Origin: Brettanomyces bruxellensis
Taxonomy: Eukaryota > Ascomycota > Pichiomycetes > Pichiales > Pichiaceae
NCBI RefSeq assembly: GCF_011074885.1
Contig: NC_054687.1
Location: 992,001 to 1,056,000, forward strand
Direction: 5' to 3'
Length of the DNA: 64,000 nucleotides
Under the pieces are notes generated by a model. It did not search any database. It was not told the origin of the DNA and worked only from the letters and a program-made list of their open reading frames with translations. Below are positions 19,102 through 29,479 of this stretch, in pieces (within the stretch, counting starts at the first letter, position 1; every line of letters begins with the position of its first letter). Made by a program: the position numbers and the translations under genes.

Positions 19102-20724
19102 ATGAATGACAAGAAATCTGAAACGGCGTTTTACTCCGTAGGTTACACTGCATCAGCTGGTGATGATTCTGAAGTGGAGTCCAAGAAAAAAAACGTTTTC
19201 TCAGATCCGGCGGTTGCAGCTAGATGGAGAAAGGTGTACGAGGATTCGCATTATGAAAACTTGCAATGGTTCGATCCCGAGTTTGAATGGGATCCCAAAG
19301 AAGAGAAAAAGCTAGTCAGAAGATTGGATATGAAAGTCTTTATTTGGGTGTTCATCATGTTCTGCTCTTTGGATCTTGTCAGAAGGAATGTCACCCGTGC
19401 GGTTGCCGACAACTTTTTGAATGATTTGAATATGAATAACACTTCATATAACTTAGGACAAACAATTTATCTTCTTTCCTTTTTATGTGCCGAATTACCG
19501 TTAAATCTTATTTCCAAGAGGTATGGACCAGAGAGAATTATTCCAATTCAAATTCTTGTTTGGTCTATTGTTTGTATCTGCCAATGTGCTATGACTACAA
19601 AGAATCAATTTATCGGTCTTCGTGCATTATTAGGTTTTTGTCAAGGAGGATTTATACCGGATCAAATACTTTACCTTTCCTACTTTTATACGAGTACGGA
19701 ACTTCCTTTGAGACTTTCAATTTTTTGGATTGCCATCCCATTGTTCCAAATTTTAGGTTCGTTGGCCGCATCCGGTATTTTAGAGATGAGAGGTCTTCAT
19801 GGCTGGGCTGGATGGAGATATTTATTTTTAATTGAAGGATTTGTCTCATTGGGAGTTGCAATTCCAAGCTTTTATATCATGAGAACAGGACCTGGAAAAA
19901 CACGGAACAGATTTACTAAAAGAAGAAACCCATGGTTCAACGAGCATGAAGTGAAAATCCTTGTCAACCGGCTTGTGAGGGATGATCCATCAAAGGGAGA
20001 TATGAATAATCGCCAATCGATTACTTGGAAACATCTTAAAATTGTTTTGACCAGTCCAGATCTATACCCTTTATTTATCCAGGGAGTAATGGCATTTATC
20101 CCCATGCAACCGGTGTCACAATATATATCGCTTATTTTAAAAAGTATGGGCTTTTCAACTTTCCTTTCGAACGTGCTTGCAATTCCAGGGCAATTTTGGT
20201 TTTTGATAAACTTGCCATTTTTTGTCTACTTAAGCCATTTGGCTAAGGAGAAAAGCATTTGTGCTGGATTGGCAAACATTTTTGTATTCCCGTTTATTGT
20301 TGGAATTGTGGCATATCCGAACACAGGTAGCAATTGGGTAAAGTACGTGCTATTAAGTGGTATAGTTGCTGAACCTTATACTCATGCAATCTTGGCTGCA
20401 TGGACCTCTCAAACTTCAAATGATGTTGGAATAAGGGCTGTTGGCACTGCAGTTTATAATATGTCCTACCAGGTCGGTAGTATTATAGCAGCAAACATAT
20501 ATACACAAGCAGATAAGCCATATTATAATAAGGGAAATAATATTATTTTGGGAATTGTCTGTTTTAACATTGCTTTCGCATTTTTTACAAAATTCTATTA
20601 TATTTTTAGGAACAAGCAGAAAGCAAAGAAATGGGATTCAATGTCAGACGAGCAAAAGTTGGATTATTGTCAAAACTCCAAGGACGTTGGATTTCAACGA
20701 CTCGACTTTCGCTTTCCACACTGA
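19102..20724 (+). CDS. Dal5-family permease resembling sulfonate transporter Soa1 (YIL166C type)
   Basis: 540 residues with a long hydrophilic N-terminus (about 1-85) containing PAVAARWRKVYEDSHYENLQWFDP-like sequence, then about 12 membrane segments. The central loop reads NEHEVKILVNRLVRDDPSKGDM, a feature I associate with the YIL166C/Soa1 branch of the anion:cation symporter family. Soa1 in S. cerevisiae and K. lactis takes up sulfonates and inorganic sulfur compounds, so a sulfur-compound role is plausible but inferred; other Dal5-family substrates are possible. It is convergent with the arylsulfotransferase-family gene at 21186-22820 and shares promoter elements with it, supporting a common task. 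Start is ATG 19102, about 145 bp after a TATAAATA box. Confidence 0.85.
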   Translation: MNDKKSETAFYSVGYTASAGDDSEVESKKKNVFSDPAVAARWRKVYEDSHYENLQWFDPEFEWDPKEEKKLVRRLDMKVFIWVFIMFCSLDLVRRNVTRAVADNFLNDLNMNNTSYNLGQTIYLLSFLCAELPLNLISKRYGPERIIPIQILVWSIVCICQCAMTTKNQFIGLRALLGFCQGGFIPDQILYLSYFYTSTELPLRLSIFWIAIPLFQILGSLAASGILEMRGLHGWAGWRYLFLIEGFVSLGVAIPSFYIMRTGPGKTRNRFTKRRNPWFNEHEVKILVNRLVRDDPSKGDMNNRQSITWKHLKIVLTSPDLYPLFIQGVMAFIPMQPVSQYISLILKSMGFSTFLSNVLAIPGQFWFLINLPFFVYLSHLAKEKSICAGLANIFVFPFIVGIVAYPNTGSNWVKYVLLSGIVAEPYTHAILAAWTSQTSNDVGIRAVGTAVYNMSYQVGSIIAANIYTQADKPYYNKGNNIILGIVCFNIAFAFFTKFYYIFRNKQKAKKWDSMSDEQKLDYCQNSKDVGFQRLDFRFPH

Positions 20725-21185
20725 TGAATTTGCTCCTTTTTTGTCCATTTTCATTTTTCATTTTTTTTAACATTCGAAAATCTCGGGTCTTTTTATACTT
20801 TATATTTGCTTTATCGTGACTATTGATATGCCTGTTGTCATCTAATGTAATATTGTACACATTGACACTTCTGACAACATAATTTGAATGATTTAAAATT
20901 ATAAATGAACTTGAAACGTATAGAACACATGAAATATGAAATACTTGGCAACAGTAAAATGGAATTACAAGATGCATGGCTTTATTAAGCTTTGGCTACA
21001 TTACCTCTTGCTATTTGGTACGCTACACCTGTCAATAGTATAAATGCATTTTTATCATTATGTAGAAAGAAAAACATAATTATGATATATCAAAGAATCA
21101 AATGTCTAAAGGCTCTAATCCTAATTACATTAGAAAAAAAAAATCATTGATCACGCCAATTGTAATTGCAATTGTCTATGTCAAT
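20725..21185. other. Convergent intergenic region
   Basis: 461 bp between the 3' ends of the permease and the arylsulfotransferase-like gene. AT-rich, no credible gene. Confidence 0.4.
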
Positions 21186-22820
21186 TTAAATCCCTGAAAA
21201 AAACGTTTGGGCTGCCTTCCATGAAAAATAATCAAGAAAATCCTTGCTACTCTTCTCAATTTTGGTATTAAGGGGTAGCACCTGCTCAACAGATGTGACC
21301 GCACTTGATATAGAAATGACATTTCCGGAGGCATCGACTGCCTCTGCAATTATTGGATCCTCAACTATAGAGGGAACTTTGAAAGAAGTTTCAAATCCAC
21401 TTCTTTCAATCTCACCTAAAATGGTTCTTTTTCCACTGTCGCCAACGCGGTAAAAATTCCATTTCTTAGTCTCAGTGTCACCATTCCACGAAACGTACAT
21501 TATCGTTTCATTATCAATAGTGGTTTCACTAAAAAGTGCAACATCTTCCGTTGGGAACCCATGCCATTGATATTTAAAAGCTCTGTAGTTTTCAACATTA
21601 TCACCCAAACTTCCTGAATCAAAAAATGCATGAAAAATAGGCTCTCCGTCATGAGTGTATTCGGTAACAGCACCTTCAGAACCCCAGTTAACGAGAACAT
21701 TACCATTTTCAAGAACCTGAGTGGAGCCCTGAGATTTGGATAACAAATCATAAGGAGGCTCGTAGTTTTGCAATAATTTCGCAGTCCAGTTCTTTGTGTC
21801 AACTTCAACAATCTTACCGCTAGAATGATCATTAATTTTAAGAACTCTTCCGTCCTTATCTTCGGAGCCATGAGCTGAATTGTCATAGAAGGAAATGATC
21901 TGTTTGTTACCATCAGGTGATGTTGCAAGGAACCGTGCGTGATGTTGAAAACCAAATTTAAACTCTTCGTTCTCGGTGAAATTGGTTGAGGTCTTTCCAG
22001 GAATTCCACCCAATTTCCATAAAATTTCACCAGTTTTGCCATCAATCTTATAAAGTGATGCCATATCCCTTGCTGATAGAAGATAATTGCCTTCTTCATC
22101 CTTATCAACTGAGTTAATATGGAAGTAATCCCAAGCATCGCTGGAGTTGTAACCGGAACCAGCCTGATCTGGCGTTAACGGAACAACGGAATCCTTTGGC
22201 GACGCGTGATCCAATGATGACCATTCAAACAAAACTTTGCCCGTATCAAGATCAATTTCTTGGAATATAGCGTCAACAATCCATTGCTGATCTTTTGAAC
22301 CACCATAGGATGTTAAGTCTGTTGGAACAGGCTGATATATTTGAATCAATCCAGTTTTTTGATCAATAATATTAAATTCATGTTTGTCTGAGATCTTATG
22401 TTTACCAGCTCTTAATTCCTTGACAGTCTCATATTTATCATTCAGGATGGTGATGTGACCATGACCATGACCATAAAATGGGTTATGCGATCCTTCAAAA
22501 GAAAAAAGAACATTCTCACCATTAATTTTACCTGCCTGGAAATTAGTGGCCCAGATCGAGAAGAGACTGAAGCCGGACCAAACAAGTTCTCCATCTTGTG
22601 TAAATATGTAGGGAGCAGCTTGTCTTGGACCATGATTTCTGTTGTCTGCATAACCTGAAAACGGTGCACAAAAAATATAACCTGGGGCTGCTTCTGAGGT
22701 AGCAGGAATTGTAATGTTCAATTTAGGAGGAGCTAAATCTGGTCTTGATCTAAACTGCCAATCGGCAGAAACTCCAAGAATGTGTAGAAAAAGCAGTAAA
22801 AAATAAGATTGATAAATCAT
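21186..22820 (-). CDS. Secreted arylsulfotransferase (ASST)-family protein
   Basis: 544 residues from the ATG at 22820. It opens with a signal peptide (MIYQSYFLLLFLHILGVSA), so it is secreted or in the secretory pathway, and has several N-glycosylation sequons. The body shows repeated beta-propeller-like blades and the patterns of fungal arylsulfotransferases: GHGHGHITIL, WDYFHINSVDKDEEGNYLLSARD, GFQHHARF, ENGNVLVNWG and QWHGFPTED, with conserved histidines that in the bacterial family serve catalysis. Bacterial ASST moves sulfate between phenols without PAPS; fungal members are poorly characterised. This family is common in filamentous fungi and rarely noted in budding yeasts. Convergent with a Soa1-like permease. 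Family confident, reaction inferred. Confidence 0.85.
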   Translation of the reverse strand: MIYQSYFLLLFLHILGVSADWQFRSRPDLAPPKLNITIPATSEAAPGYIFCAPFSGYADNRNHGPRQAAPYIFTQDGELVWSGFSLFSIWATNFQAGKINGENVLFSFEGSHNPFYGHGHGHITILNDKYETVKELRAGKHKISDKHEFNIIDQKTGLIQIYQPVPTDLTSYGGSKDQQWIVDAIFQEIDLDTGKVLFEWSSLDHASPKDSVVPLTPDQAGSGYNSSDAWDYFHINSVDKDEEGNYLLSARDMASLYKIDGKTGEILWKLGGIPGKTSTNFTENEEFKFGFQHHARFLATSPDGNKQIISFYDNSAHGSEDKDGRVLKINDHSSGKIVEVDTKNWTAKLLQNYEPPYDLLSKSQGSTQVLENGNVLVNWGSEGAVTEYTHDGEPIFHAFFDSGSLGDNVENYRAFKYQWHGFPTEDVALFSETTIDNETIMYVSWNGDTETKKWNFYRVGDSGKRTILGEIERSGFETSFKVPSIVEDPIIAEAVDASGNVISISSAVTSVEQVLPLNTKIEKSSKDFLDYFSWKAAQTFFSGI

Positions 22821-23329
22821 CGTTTGACGTTGCAAATTGTATACTAATTGATGGAGCTAATAATGATAACTATCAAAAGTTCAAGTTAGTCTGGAACAAG
22901 CCTTATATAGATTAACGAATACGGCATTTACATTACTTGAACTCATTTAAATTAGTTATGGAAGCAACCGTTTTGGTAAATGTGGCAACTAGTACAGCTC
23001 AATTCACTCTATTCTCCTATCGATTGAAACCTTGTTCGGTTCGGTTGATTATGTTTTCGGTTGAAAATTACCTTGCATATATGAAATTATGTTGCGGGTT
23101 TGTATTATGGCACACATTTTCCACTTCGATTCAACATCGAATATTCTCTTTATCCTTATCATTGTGAACATTCAGCATCTTTAAGAATGATACATTTCAC
23201 CAAAGTTGATCAAAAATTCCGCCATACTTTCTGGAAGAGTTATGAACCATACTTTCCGATATCTTAGGATTACAGGCGTATACGAAGATAAGACATGTAA
23301 ATTTCTTTAAATATTTATTCTAAGTTATT
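22821..23329. promoter_or_regulatory. Promoter region of ASST-family gene
   Basis: 509 bp upstream of the ASST-family ATG. A TTATATAG box lies at 22903-22910, and TTCGGTTCGGTT at 23035-23046 is followed by a further TTCGGTTGA at about 23056-23064. The right half is the 3' flank of the DHA2 transporter. No gene seen. Confidence 0.5.
23035..23046. promoter_or_regulatory. TTCGGTTCGGTT element
   Basis: Tandem CGGTT sites about 215 bp upstream of the ASST-family start codon. The identical 12-mer occurs in opposite orientation upstream of the DHA2 transporter at 25405-25416. Confidence 0.5.
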
Positions 23330-25126
23330 CTAATCCATTGATTTCATTTTTCTGATTGGGCCATTCACTTTAAAGATTACCTTGATAACACAAAGGATAA
23401 GACACAAACCACAACAGAAGCACGAAAATTCCAATGCCTTCCGAATACTGGAAGCGTAAGCAAAGTTAATAATTTCACTGACAATTGGGTCCAAAAATCC
23501 AATTTTAGAGATATCTTGGGATACGGATTTAAGAACAGACATTATTTTTTCTTCATCCATTCCTGGTATCTCTTTTAGTTTACGGACCGCATAGATCTTA
23601 AGATAATGCTTAACAATAGATGCAGAACAGGCGACACCCCAAACACTACCTATGCTTCTGAACAAGTACGCCGTAGATGTTGCTATGGCTTGCTTTTCTT
23701 TGTCAAAAAAGTAAATGAAACAAAACAAAGAGCTTGGAAATATCATTCCCTGACCGATATTTGCTGGAATAAGATACAACGCCAACAACCATGGATTTAA
23801 ATTTTTATGTATGAGTAAGGAAAGGTAGTTTCCAATAAACATACATATGCAACCAAAACAAACTAAGGCGAATAATGTATCCGGGCTTTTATTCATGAAA
23901 TATCCGGTTATCAATCCACCAATCGGAGTGAAAATTGATGGAAAGGCCAAACGTAGTCCTGCCATAGAAATACTATCTCCAAGAACAATTTGAAATAAAA
24001 CAGGAAGTAAAAAGAGATAGGCATAGCTTGCAAAACCAACAAGTACCCCAATGGATAAAATAATCATACTGAAAGAATTTTGCAGAAGTTCAGGTGGCAA
24101 AATTGGGAGTGCGTTGGTGGCTATTTCCGTAGATATAAACAAAATAAGCATGAACACACTTATTAGAATAAGAAGCAATGCAGTGTTATCAAACCATCCA
24201 ATTTCATTTCCACCAATGGTTAAGTATAGCAACTGTAATGAAAGTGATATCACTAAGGTGATAGATCCCTTAAGATCTATCTTTGATAGGGTCATACTGC
24301 TTTCAATGTAATTTTCAGGATCAATGACATAATAATACCCAATTACAATTGATAATGCTCCAATAGGTATTTGCACTAAAAAGCACCATCTCCATCCAAA
24401 TACAGCTGTAATTAGCCCTCCTGTACATGCACCACAAATCCCACCAAAACCAAGAAGTAAATTCTGAAAGGCTTGCCAGTTTCCTCTTTTTTCCGGAGCA
24501 ATAATATCAGAATTAATTATCGTGGCCAATGTTACTAAGCCACCACCACCTATTCCAGAAATTGCGCGCATTATATCTAATGTATAGATATGTGTTGCTA
24601 ATCCACAACCAAGACAGCCTAAAATAAAGAGAAATGTAGCCGAAATCAAGCAAATGCGCCTTCCCAAGACATCCGAGAACGAACCGTATAAGGGTTGAAA
24701 AGCCGTACTTGTAATCAAATAAGAAGTAGTTATCCAAGAGGCAGTACTGACTGCATTAAACTCATCTCCTATCGTTGTGTAGATAGAAGCAGTAACTGTA
24801 CTATCAAATCCAGTTAAAAAGACATTTGCAAAGAGGGAAAGTTCGATGCAAATAAAAGACAACTTTCCAACAGTCGTTTGTTTCCCCAAAGAGCCGCTAG
24901 TCAAAGGTACGTCTAAGGATTCAATAATTCCATTCATGGCGCCATAATCATAATTCAATGTTTCTGTGTCTGCCATTGAATCAAACTCAGATACATTTTC
25001 ACTGCTTACATTACTATTATGGGTTTCCTCCAAGACCTCTTCAGAAAGATGACTGGATTTTCCAATGCACTTTTCATTCCTTTCTTCAGTTGGAAAAACT
25101 TTATCTGGCAATATGGAATACAACAT
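23330..25126 (-). CDS. DHA2-type MFS transporter (14 membrane segments; Vba/Fnx-like)
   Basis: 598 residues from the ATG at 25126. A hydrophilic N-terminus (about 1-95) precedes roughly 14 hydrophobic segments. Landmarks include LTGFDSTVTASIYTTI in the first segment, ASWITTSYLI, PLYGSFSDVLGRR between segments 2 and 3 (the MFS motif A) and FGWRWCFLVQIPIG, all typical of the drug:H+ antiporter 2 family. This family includes vacuolar basic amino-acid transporters (Vba1-3, Fnx1) and exporters such as Azr1 and Sge1; sequence reading alone does not separate these. It lies between the ASST-family gene and a Zn2Cys6 regulator, all on the minus strand, with shared promoter motifs. Family certain, substrate unknown. 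Confidence 0.88.
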   Translation of the reverse strand: MLYSILPDKVFPTEERNEKCIGKSSHLSEEVLEETHNSNVSSENVSEFDSMADTETLNYDYGAMNGIIESLDVPLTSGSLGKQTTVGKLSFICIELSLFANVFLTGFDSTVTASIYTTIGDEFNAVSTASWITTSYLITSTAFQPLYGSFSDVLGRRICLISATFLFILGCLGCGLATHIYTLDIMRAISGIGGGGLVTLATIINSDIIAPEKRGNWQAFQNLLLGFGGICGACTGGLITAVFGWRWCFLVQIPIGALSIVIGYYYVIDPENYIESSMTLSKIDLKGSITLVISLSLQLLYLTIGGNEIGWFDNTALLLILISVFMLILFISTEIATNALPILPPELLQNSFSMIILSIGVLVGFASYAYLFLLPVLFQIVLGDSISMAGLRLAFPSIFTPIGGLITGYFMNKSPDTLFALVCFGCICMFIGNYLSLLIHKNLNPWLLALYLIPANIGQGMIFPSSLFCFIYFFDKEKQAIATSTAYLFRSIGSVWGVACSASIVKHYLKIYAVRKLKEIPGMDEEKIMSVLKSVSQDISKIGFLDPIVSEIINFAYASSIRKALEFSCFCCGLCLILCVIKVIFKVNGPIRKMKSMD

Positions 25127-26156
25127 ACCTTTTATCGGTACAAACAAATATAAGCCATTGGCAATGAAAACTGGTATGGCATGTTCTGTATTTCAACCAC
25201 AACTTTGATCATGATCCCGTGGAGAAAAACATTTTTAATATACAAGAATCTAATACTTAGGGTCAAATCTTTAAACATAATACAGGAAAAAATTCCCATA
25301 ATTATGTTCGGTTTATTATTTTATCTTTAGTTAACAAAGAACTTTCAACATATATACTTTCTAGACAACTATGCGTGTATACACCGCTGTACCGAGGTGT
25401 GTCAAACCGAACCGAACTCAGGAAAAATTTACAGAAATGGCAAGAATGATTTTAATTATGAACATGAGGATTATCTAATTTTATAAAATTCGCGATGAAA
25501 TGGGAACAACTTATTTCATTTTTATTAGTAGATACAATGCCACCATGGAAACAAAGGGATGGAAATGTGATTCTATGTACATTTTTTATTCAAGTGTGGC
25601 AATTTCAATAGAAATGAAGGTCAAAATGCTAGTAAATATGCCGCAATAGATTAAAGATGCCACAAAAGACTTTAATTTCTCACTTTGGATGACGCAAGAA
25701 ATTCCAAATTGTGGTTTCGATACTCTTAGGAATGAAAAGAACTGAAAAATTGAAATTACCTAGTTTAAGAATATGATATGAATCAGATAAACTTACAATT
25801 CTATAACGATTAACAAAAAAACAGGTTTACAATTTTAGTTCAGAAGTTCTGTCCACCGTTTAAAACTTTTTTGAAGATTCTGAATTCAAACTAATGCCAA
25901 AACTCTGATATTGATCGAAGTTAAAGGCCAAATACGTAATCCATAATTTAACATCATTACTCTTCACCAACTACACAATTCAGCTTGACTAAGACATACA
26001 CTGGGGGAAAATTAAATTGAAAACATGTTGTATCTTAGTTTTGCAAAGTAGCACAAATTCAAATAGTTTCCTCAAAGCATCCCTTCCCGGTAAATCAATT
26101 AAGAATACAAAAAAAAGTAAGAAAAACACTATTTAGACCTAGGTAGAATTATTAAA
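25127..26156. promoter_or_regulatory. Promoter of DHA2 transporter and 3' flank of regulator
   Basis: 1.03 kb with no credible gene. AACCGAACCGAA lies at 25405-25416, about 280 bp upstream of the transporter start, and is the reverse complement of the element at 23035-23046. TATATA-like sequence is near 25352. Confidence 0.5.
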
Positions 26157-28229
26157 TTAGTTCCACTGATAATTGAATTCATCATCTGCATGTATAGTGT
26201 CATACCAAGCCGGAAATATAGAACCAATATCAAAGTAATCTGAGGCAAATTGTTTCTCGGCATTCGACTGTAATACTTTCTTACCTGTTTCAACAACTGC
26301 TGCTTGTTGCTCGTTCTGTTTAAGATCTTCAGGCGTCTGCTGAGCAGGATTTTCAGGAGATTTTGCCAATCTATCATTTTCATCTTGAATAATAGGGGAG
26401 CCATAGTCTAGCAATATGCTATGAATTGGCGAACCTTGCGACGTTTCCTCAAAAGAAGCCATCCGAGCAAATGCCTTTCTCATTTGATTTATATATACCA
26501 CCCAACAGTTTGCTAACGTCCAAACATCACCCCAGTGTCTTAGGAGCCGCGCATTTTGAAGTGATATTTCTTTAAAGTCGTTTCTGGAAAATCCATGGGA
26601 TTTAATATAATATTCAAAAATATCAGATGAAAACGAGGCTAGATATAAGGATGTTCCACCGGAAGTAAATATTTGAAATCCAGTGAACGGTGCGACAACC
26701 ATTAAATTTAATGAAGAAAGAGTGCTGATCAGCATTGAACACATTTTAATGGAAGAAATCAAATCATCAATACATTTAAACCACCAGCTTTTCTGCGGCT
26801 TCTTTGGACATAGATATAAATATTCTCTGTTTAAAAAAGTGCGACAAAGAAATAATAAACTATGAAGATATCCAAAGGAGCCAGCAGTATTATCTGCAAT
26901 ATGTGCATCGAGATTAATGGAGTTGTACTGCAGATTACTGGGCAAGAAGTCATGGATTGTATCTAATTGAGAGGAGAACTTAGAATATACAGAATTTGGC
27001 AACCATGGATCGAGGGTATCATTCCTTGCCCCTCCTTCTCCAGACCATTTTGCAATCTGAGCCCATAACTCAAAAGCAAAAATAATAAATGTAGTAGAAG
27101 TAGCCTTTTCAAGTTCACAATCATGTACCTCTGAATTCAAATGATCTCGTAATTGATTAAAAGTCATGCATTCAACTGAACTTCCAAAAGCGAAATCTCG
27201 ATCGGAACATGGAAGAGATATTTTAATATCCTCTACCCTTATTGCTGAGGATCTATTTCGACCACTGGAGATGCATCTATCCATCATATAAACAGACCAT
27301 AAAGTTCGTCTTTTAACTTCTTGTAATATAAATGATTGTTTAGGATCTTCATTATTATCCTTTCTTTCGGTATAACAGAGCGATTTTCGTTCACCCAAGC
27401 CTAACAATAATGACATTCTAGCTGCTATTCCTATATAGGAGAAGCTTCTGGCAACATTTTTTTCTCCCCATTCATGGCTACTAAGCATAGTCAATGCTTG
27501 AATTCTTTGCACTGTTGGCCGATCAAATACATTCTGTAGCAGCATCCTAGCATGCCACCCAAAATACTTAGAAGCAGAATGGGGGCTGTATTCTTTAGCA
27601 TCATTGTCACAAGATCCATTTGTATTTAGAGTGGGCTTATACAGATGGGGATTATCATCCTCATTAAAAGAGCCATAACGACGAACCAAAGTCGGATGTA
27701 ACCTGGCACAAAGAGCAAGAATTCCAAGAAGAACAATCGGGTCAGGCCAGCGTATTATAGAGCCTTCTTTACTTTGGAGACCATTATAATAGTCCGTAAG
27801 GTACGTAGAAGGATTGAATTCTTTGGATCTTAGAAAAGAATAAAAAGAAGGCTTGTGAATAAAAGGAAAAATACCTTGATATTGGTTCTTAAAAAAGATA
27901 TCCGCGATCTCTAACCACAGTGATTTATCTGGCATCACAACAGGGGTAATATTGGTCGAAAAAGCATAGGGATATCCAGGTGGTGATGCATTTAACAATG
28001 TTTTTTCAGTATTTTTCTTCACTTTCTTCTTGCTCTTACTGGTTTTCTGAAGCTGCCGACCCGTGAACAAATACTTACATTCCAATTTTGATTTTTTGCA
28101 TCTGTCACATGGGGTGCCGTCACCTTTATTAAAGCATCTAATTTTAGATTTCCTGCAATTAAAGCAGGCAACCGAAGTTCTGGTAGGAGGATACTTACCC
28201 ATCTTTGGTATATTAAGATTTTGTATCAT
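26157..28229 (-). CDS. Zn2Cys6 transcription factor
   Basis: 690 residues. The N-terminal zinc cluster is complete: CFNCRKSKIRC, then CDRCKKSKLEC, at about residues 22-52, followed by a lysine-rich linker. A fungal-specific transcription-factor domain occupies the middle (about 100-480), including RRTLWSVYMMDRCISSGRNR, typical of this domain. A Gln-rich C-terminal part may be an activation region. It is a nuclear regulator of unknown target. Its own upstream region has CGG-type sites like those of the three preceding genes, so it is the likely controller of that block; this is inference. The ATG at 28229 is chosen; a second Met lies nine codons downstream. Confidence 0.9.
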   Translation of the reverse strand: MIQNLNIPKMGKYPPTRTSVACFNCRKSKIRCFNKGDGTPCDRCKKSKLECKYLFTGRQLQKTSKSKKKVKKNTEKTLLNASPPGYPYAFSTNITPVVMPDKSLWLEIADIFFKNQYQGIFPFIHKPSFYSFLRSKEFNPSTYLTDYYNGLQSKEGSIIRWPDPIVLLGILALCARLHPTLVRRYGSFNEDDNPHLYKPTLNTNGSCDNDAKEYSPHSASKYFGWHARMLLQNVFDRPTVQRIQALTMLSSHEWGEKNVARSFSYIGIAARMSLLLGLGERKSLCYTERKDNNEDPKQSFILQEVKRRTLWSVYMMDRCISSGRNRSSAIRVEDIKISLPCSDRDFAFGSSVECMTFNQLRDHLNSEVHDCELEKATSTTFIIFAFELWAQIAKWSGEGGARNDTLDPWLPNSVYSKFSSQLDTIHDFLPSNLQYNSINLDAHIADNTAGSFGYLHSLLFLCRTFLNREYLYLCPKKPQKSWWFKCIDDLISSIKMCSMLISTLSSLNLMVVAPFTGFQIFTSGGTSLYLASFSSDIFEYYIKSHGFSRNDFKEISLQNARLLRHWGDVWTLANCWVVYINQMRKAFARMASFEETSQGSPIHSILLDYGSPIIQDENDRLAKSPENPAQQTPEDLKQNEQQAAVVETGKKVLQSNAEKQFASDYFDIGSIFPAWYDTIHADDEFNYQWN

Positions 28230-28844
28230 TCATAAAACCTATGGAATGAAAACCGGTATCAAACCGCGAATGGCTGATACCATTTGATTTATGTAAATCG
28301 GAACCGGATTTCATAATTAACCGAGGCAGACCAAATTTTCCATATCTGTCCACATCTTACCACCGTTCGCCACAAAATTTATATGTGGAAGATAAGATAA
28401 AAAACAATAAGAAGAAAGAAGAATTTTCACATTCTCTAATGCACGTGACCAAAAATTTTTTAGGACCCGTCCTCAGATTTCATTGTCCCCATCCACATAC
28501 TCCACAATTTCTGATTTTAAAGATTACAGATTCGACCGATAAAAATAAATTTTTTTCGGTTCAAATTAGCTCCGATTTTGGATAAACGAAGTCGTTTTAG
28601 TCTATCTTATTTCGATCGATAAAAGAAAAAATCCGATAGATTGCTGTTGTAAATATGGCAAAAAAGAAATAGCAAATTATTTCTGATGCAATTTTGCGGA
28701 TTGAACAAAGAAGGATTAAAAGATAAGTAGAAAACGAAACGGGGCAGCTTTGCTTTTCTTGAATACGACTATCGACAAATCTATTACGTACCATTCCCCA
28801 CGAATATTCTAAAATTTGAAAGAGACTGTGTAATGTTTGAGAGT

Positions 28845-29095
28845 ATTGGCTATAAGTGTGACGCGGATTACTTTATAAAGTTTCTCCTTAACTAGTACAT
28901 TGCATGCTTATAAGATCAAATAAAGGGAAAGATAAAATTAAGAGAGATGAGAGAAAGGACGAAGAACTAAAATAAAATGAGGAAATGCCTCCTGCTTAGA
29001 TGTCTTTAATCCTTATGAATGAGGCTTTCCTGGCATAAAGCAAGGAAAGATGGTTCTTTATAGACGTGACTATCATCAAATCTACTACCAGCTGA
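28845..29095 (+). repeat. Dispersed repeat family, copy A
   Basis: Shares with the 56.2-kb copy a start AAGTGTGACGC-GATTACTTT-TAAAGTTT, an AACTAGTA segment, an AAAATGA-GAAAATGC-like segment and CCTTATGA-GAGG-TTTCCT-G-ATAAA, ending near AGACG-GACT. Moderately diverged. Confidence 0.7.
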
Positions 29096-29479
29096 CTTCA
29101 ATAATCCTATATTTTCAGACATATTCTTATATATTCCCATGTTTTGATTTATTATCTACATACTGCATGCTGGGTAAAGATCAATTTATTTATTGAATGT
29201 GTCGTTGAACCTCGAAAACTATTCTCAAATAGTTCATCTCTTTTATGATTGGAAGAAGAAAGACTCAATGCAAAAAAGAACAAGAAGATATCTATTTCTA
29301 AAAATTTATAAACATTACTTGTTGAATGATTCCGGACATACAAAAGAAATTGGTAAATATATCAATATCTATCCTATAACAAAAAAAAAATATTCGCTTT
29401 TGTTGTAAAAAGTCTGACCGCCAGCACAAGAGAACAAAAGATGGTTTCCGAATATCAACATCTGATCTTCGCAAGGTCG

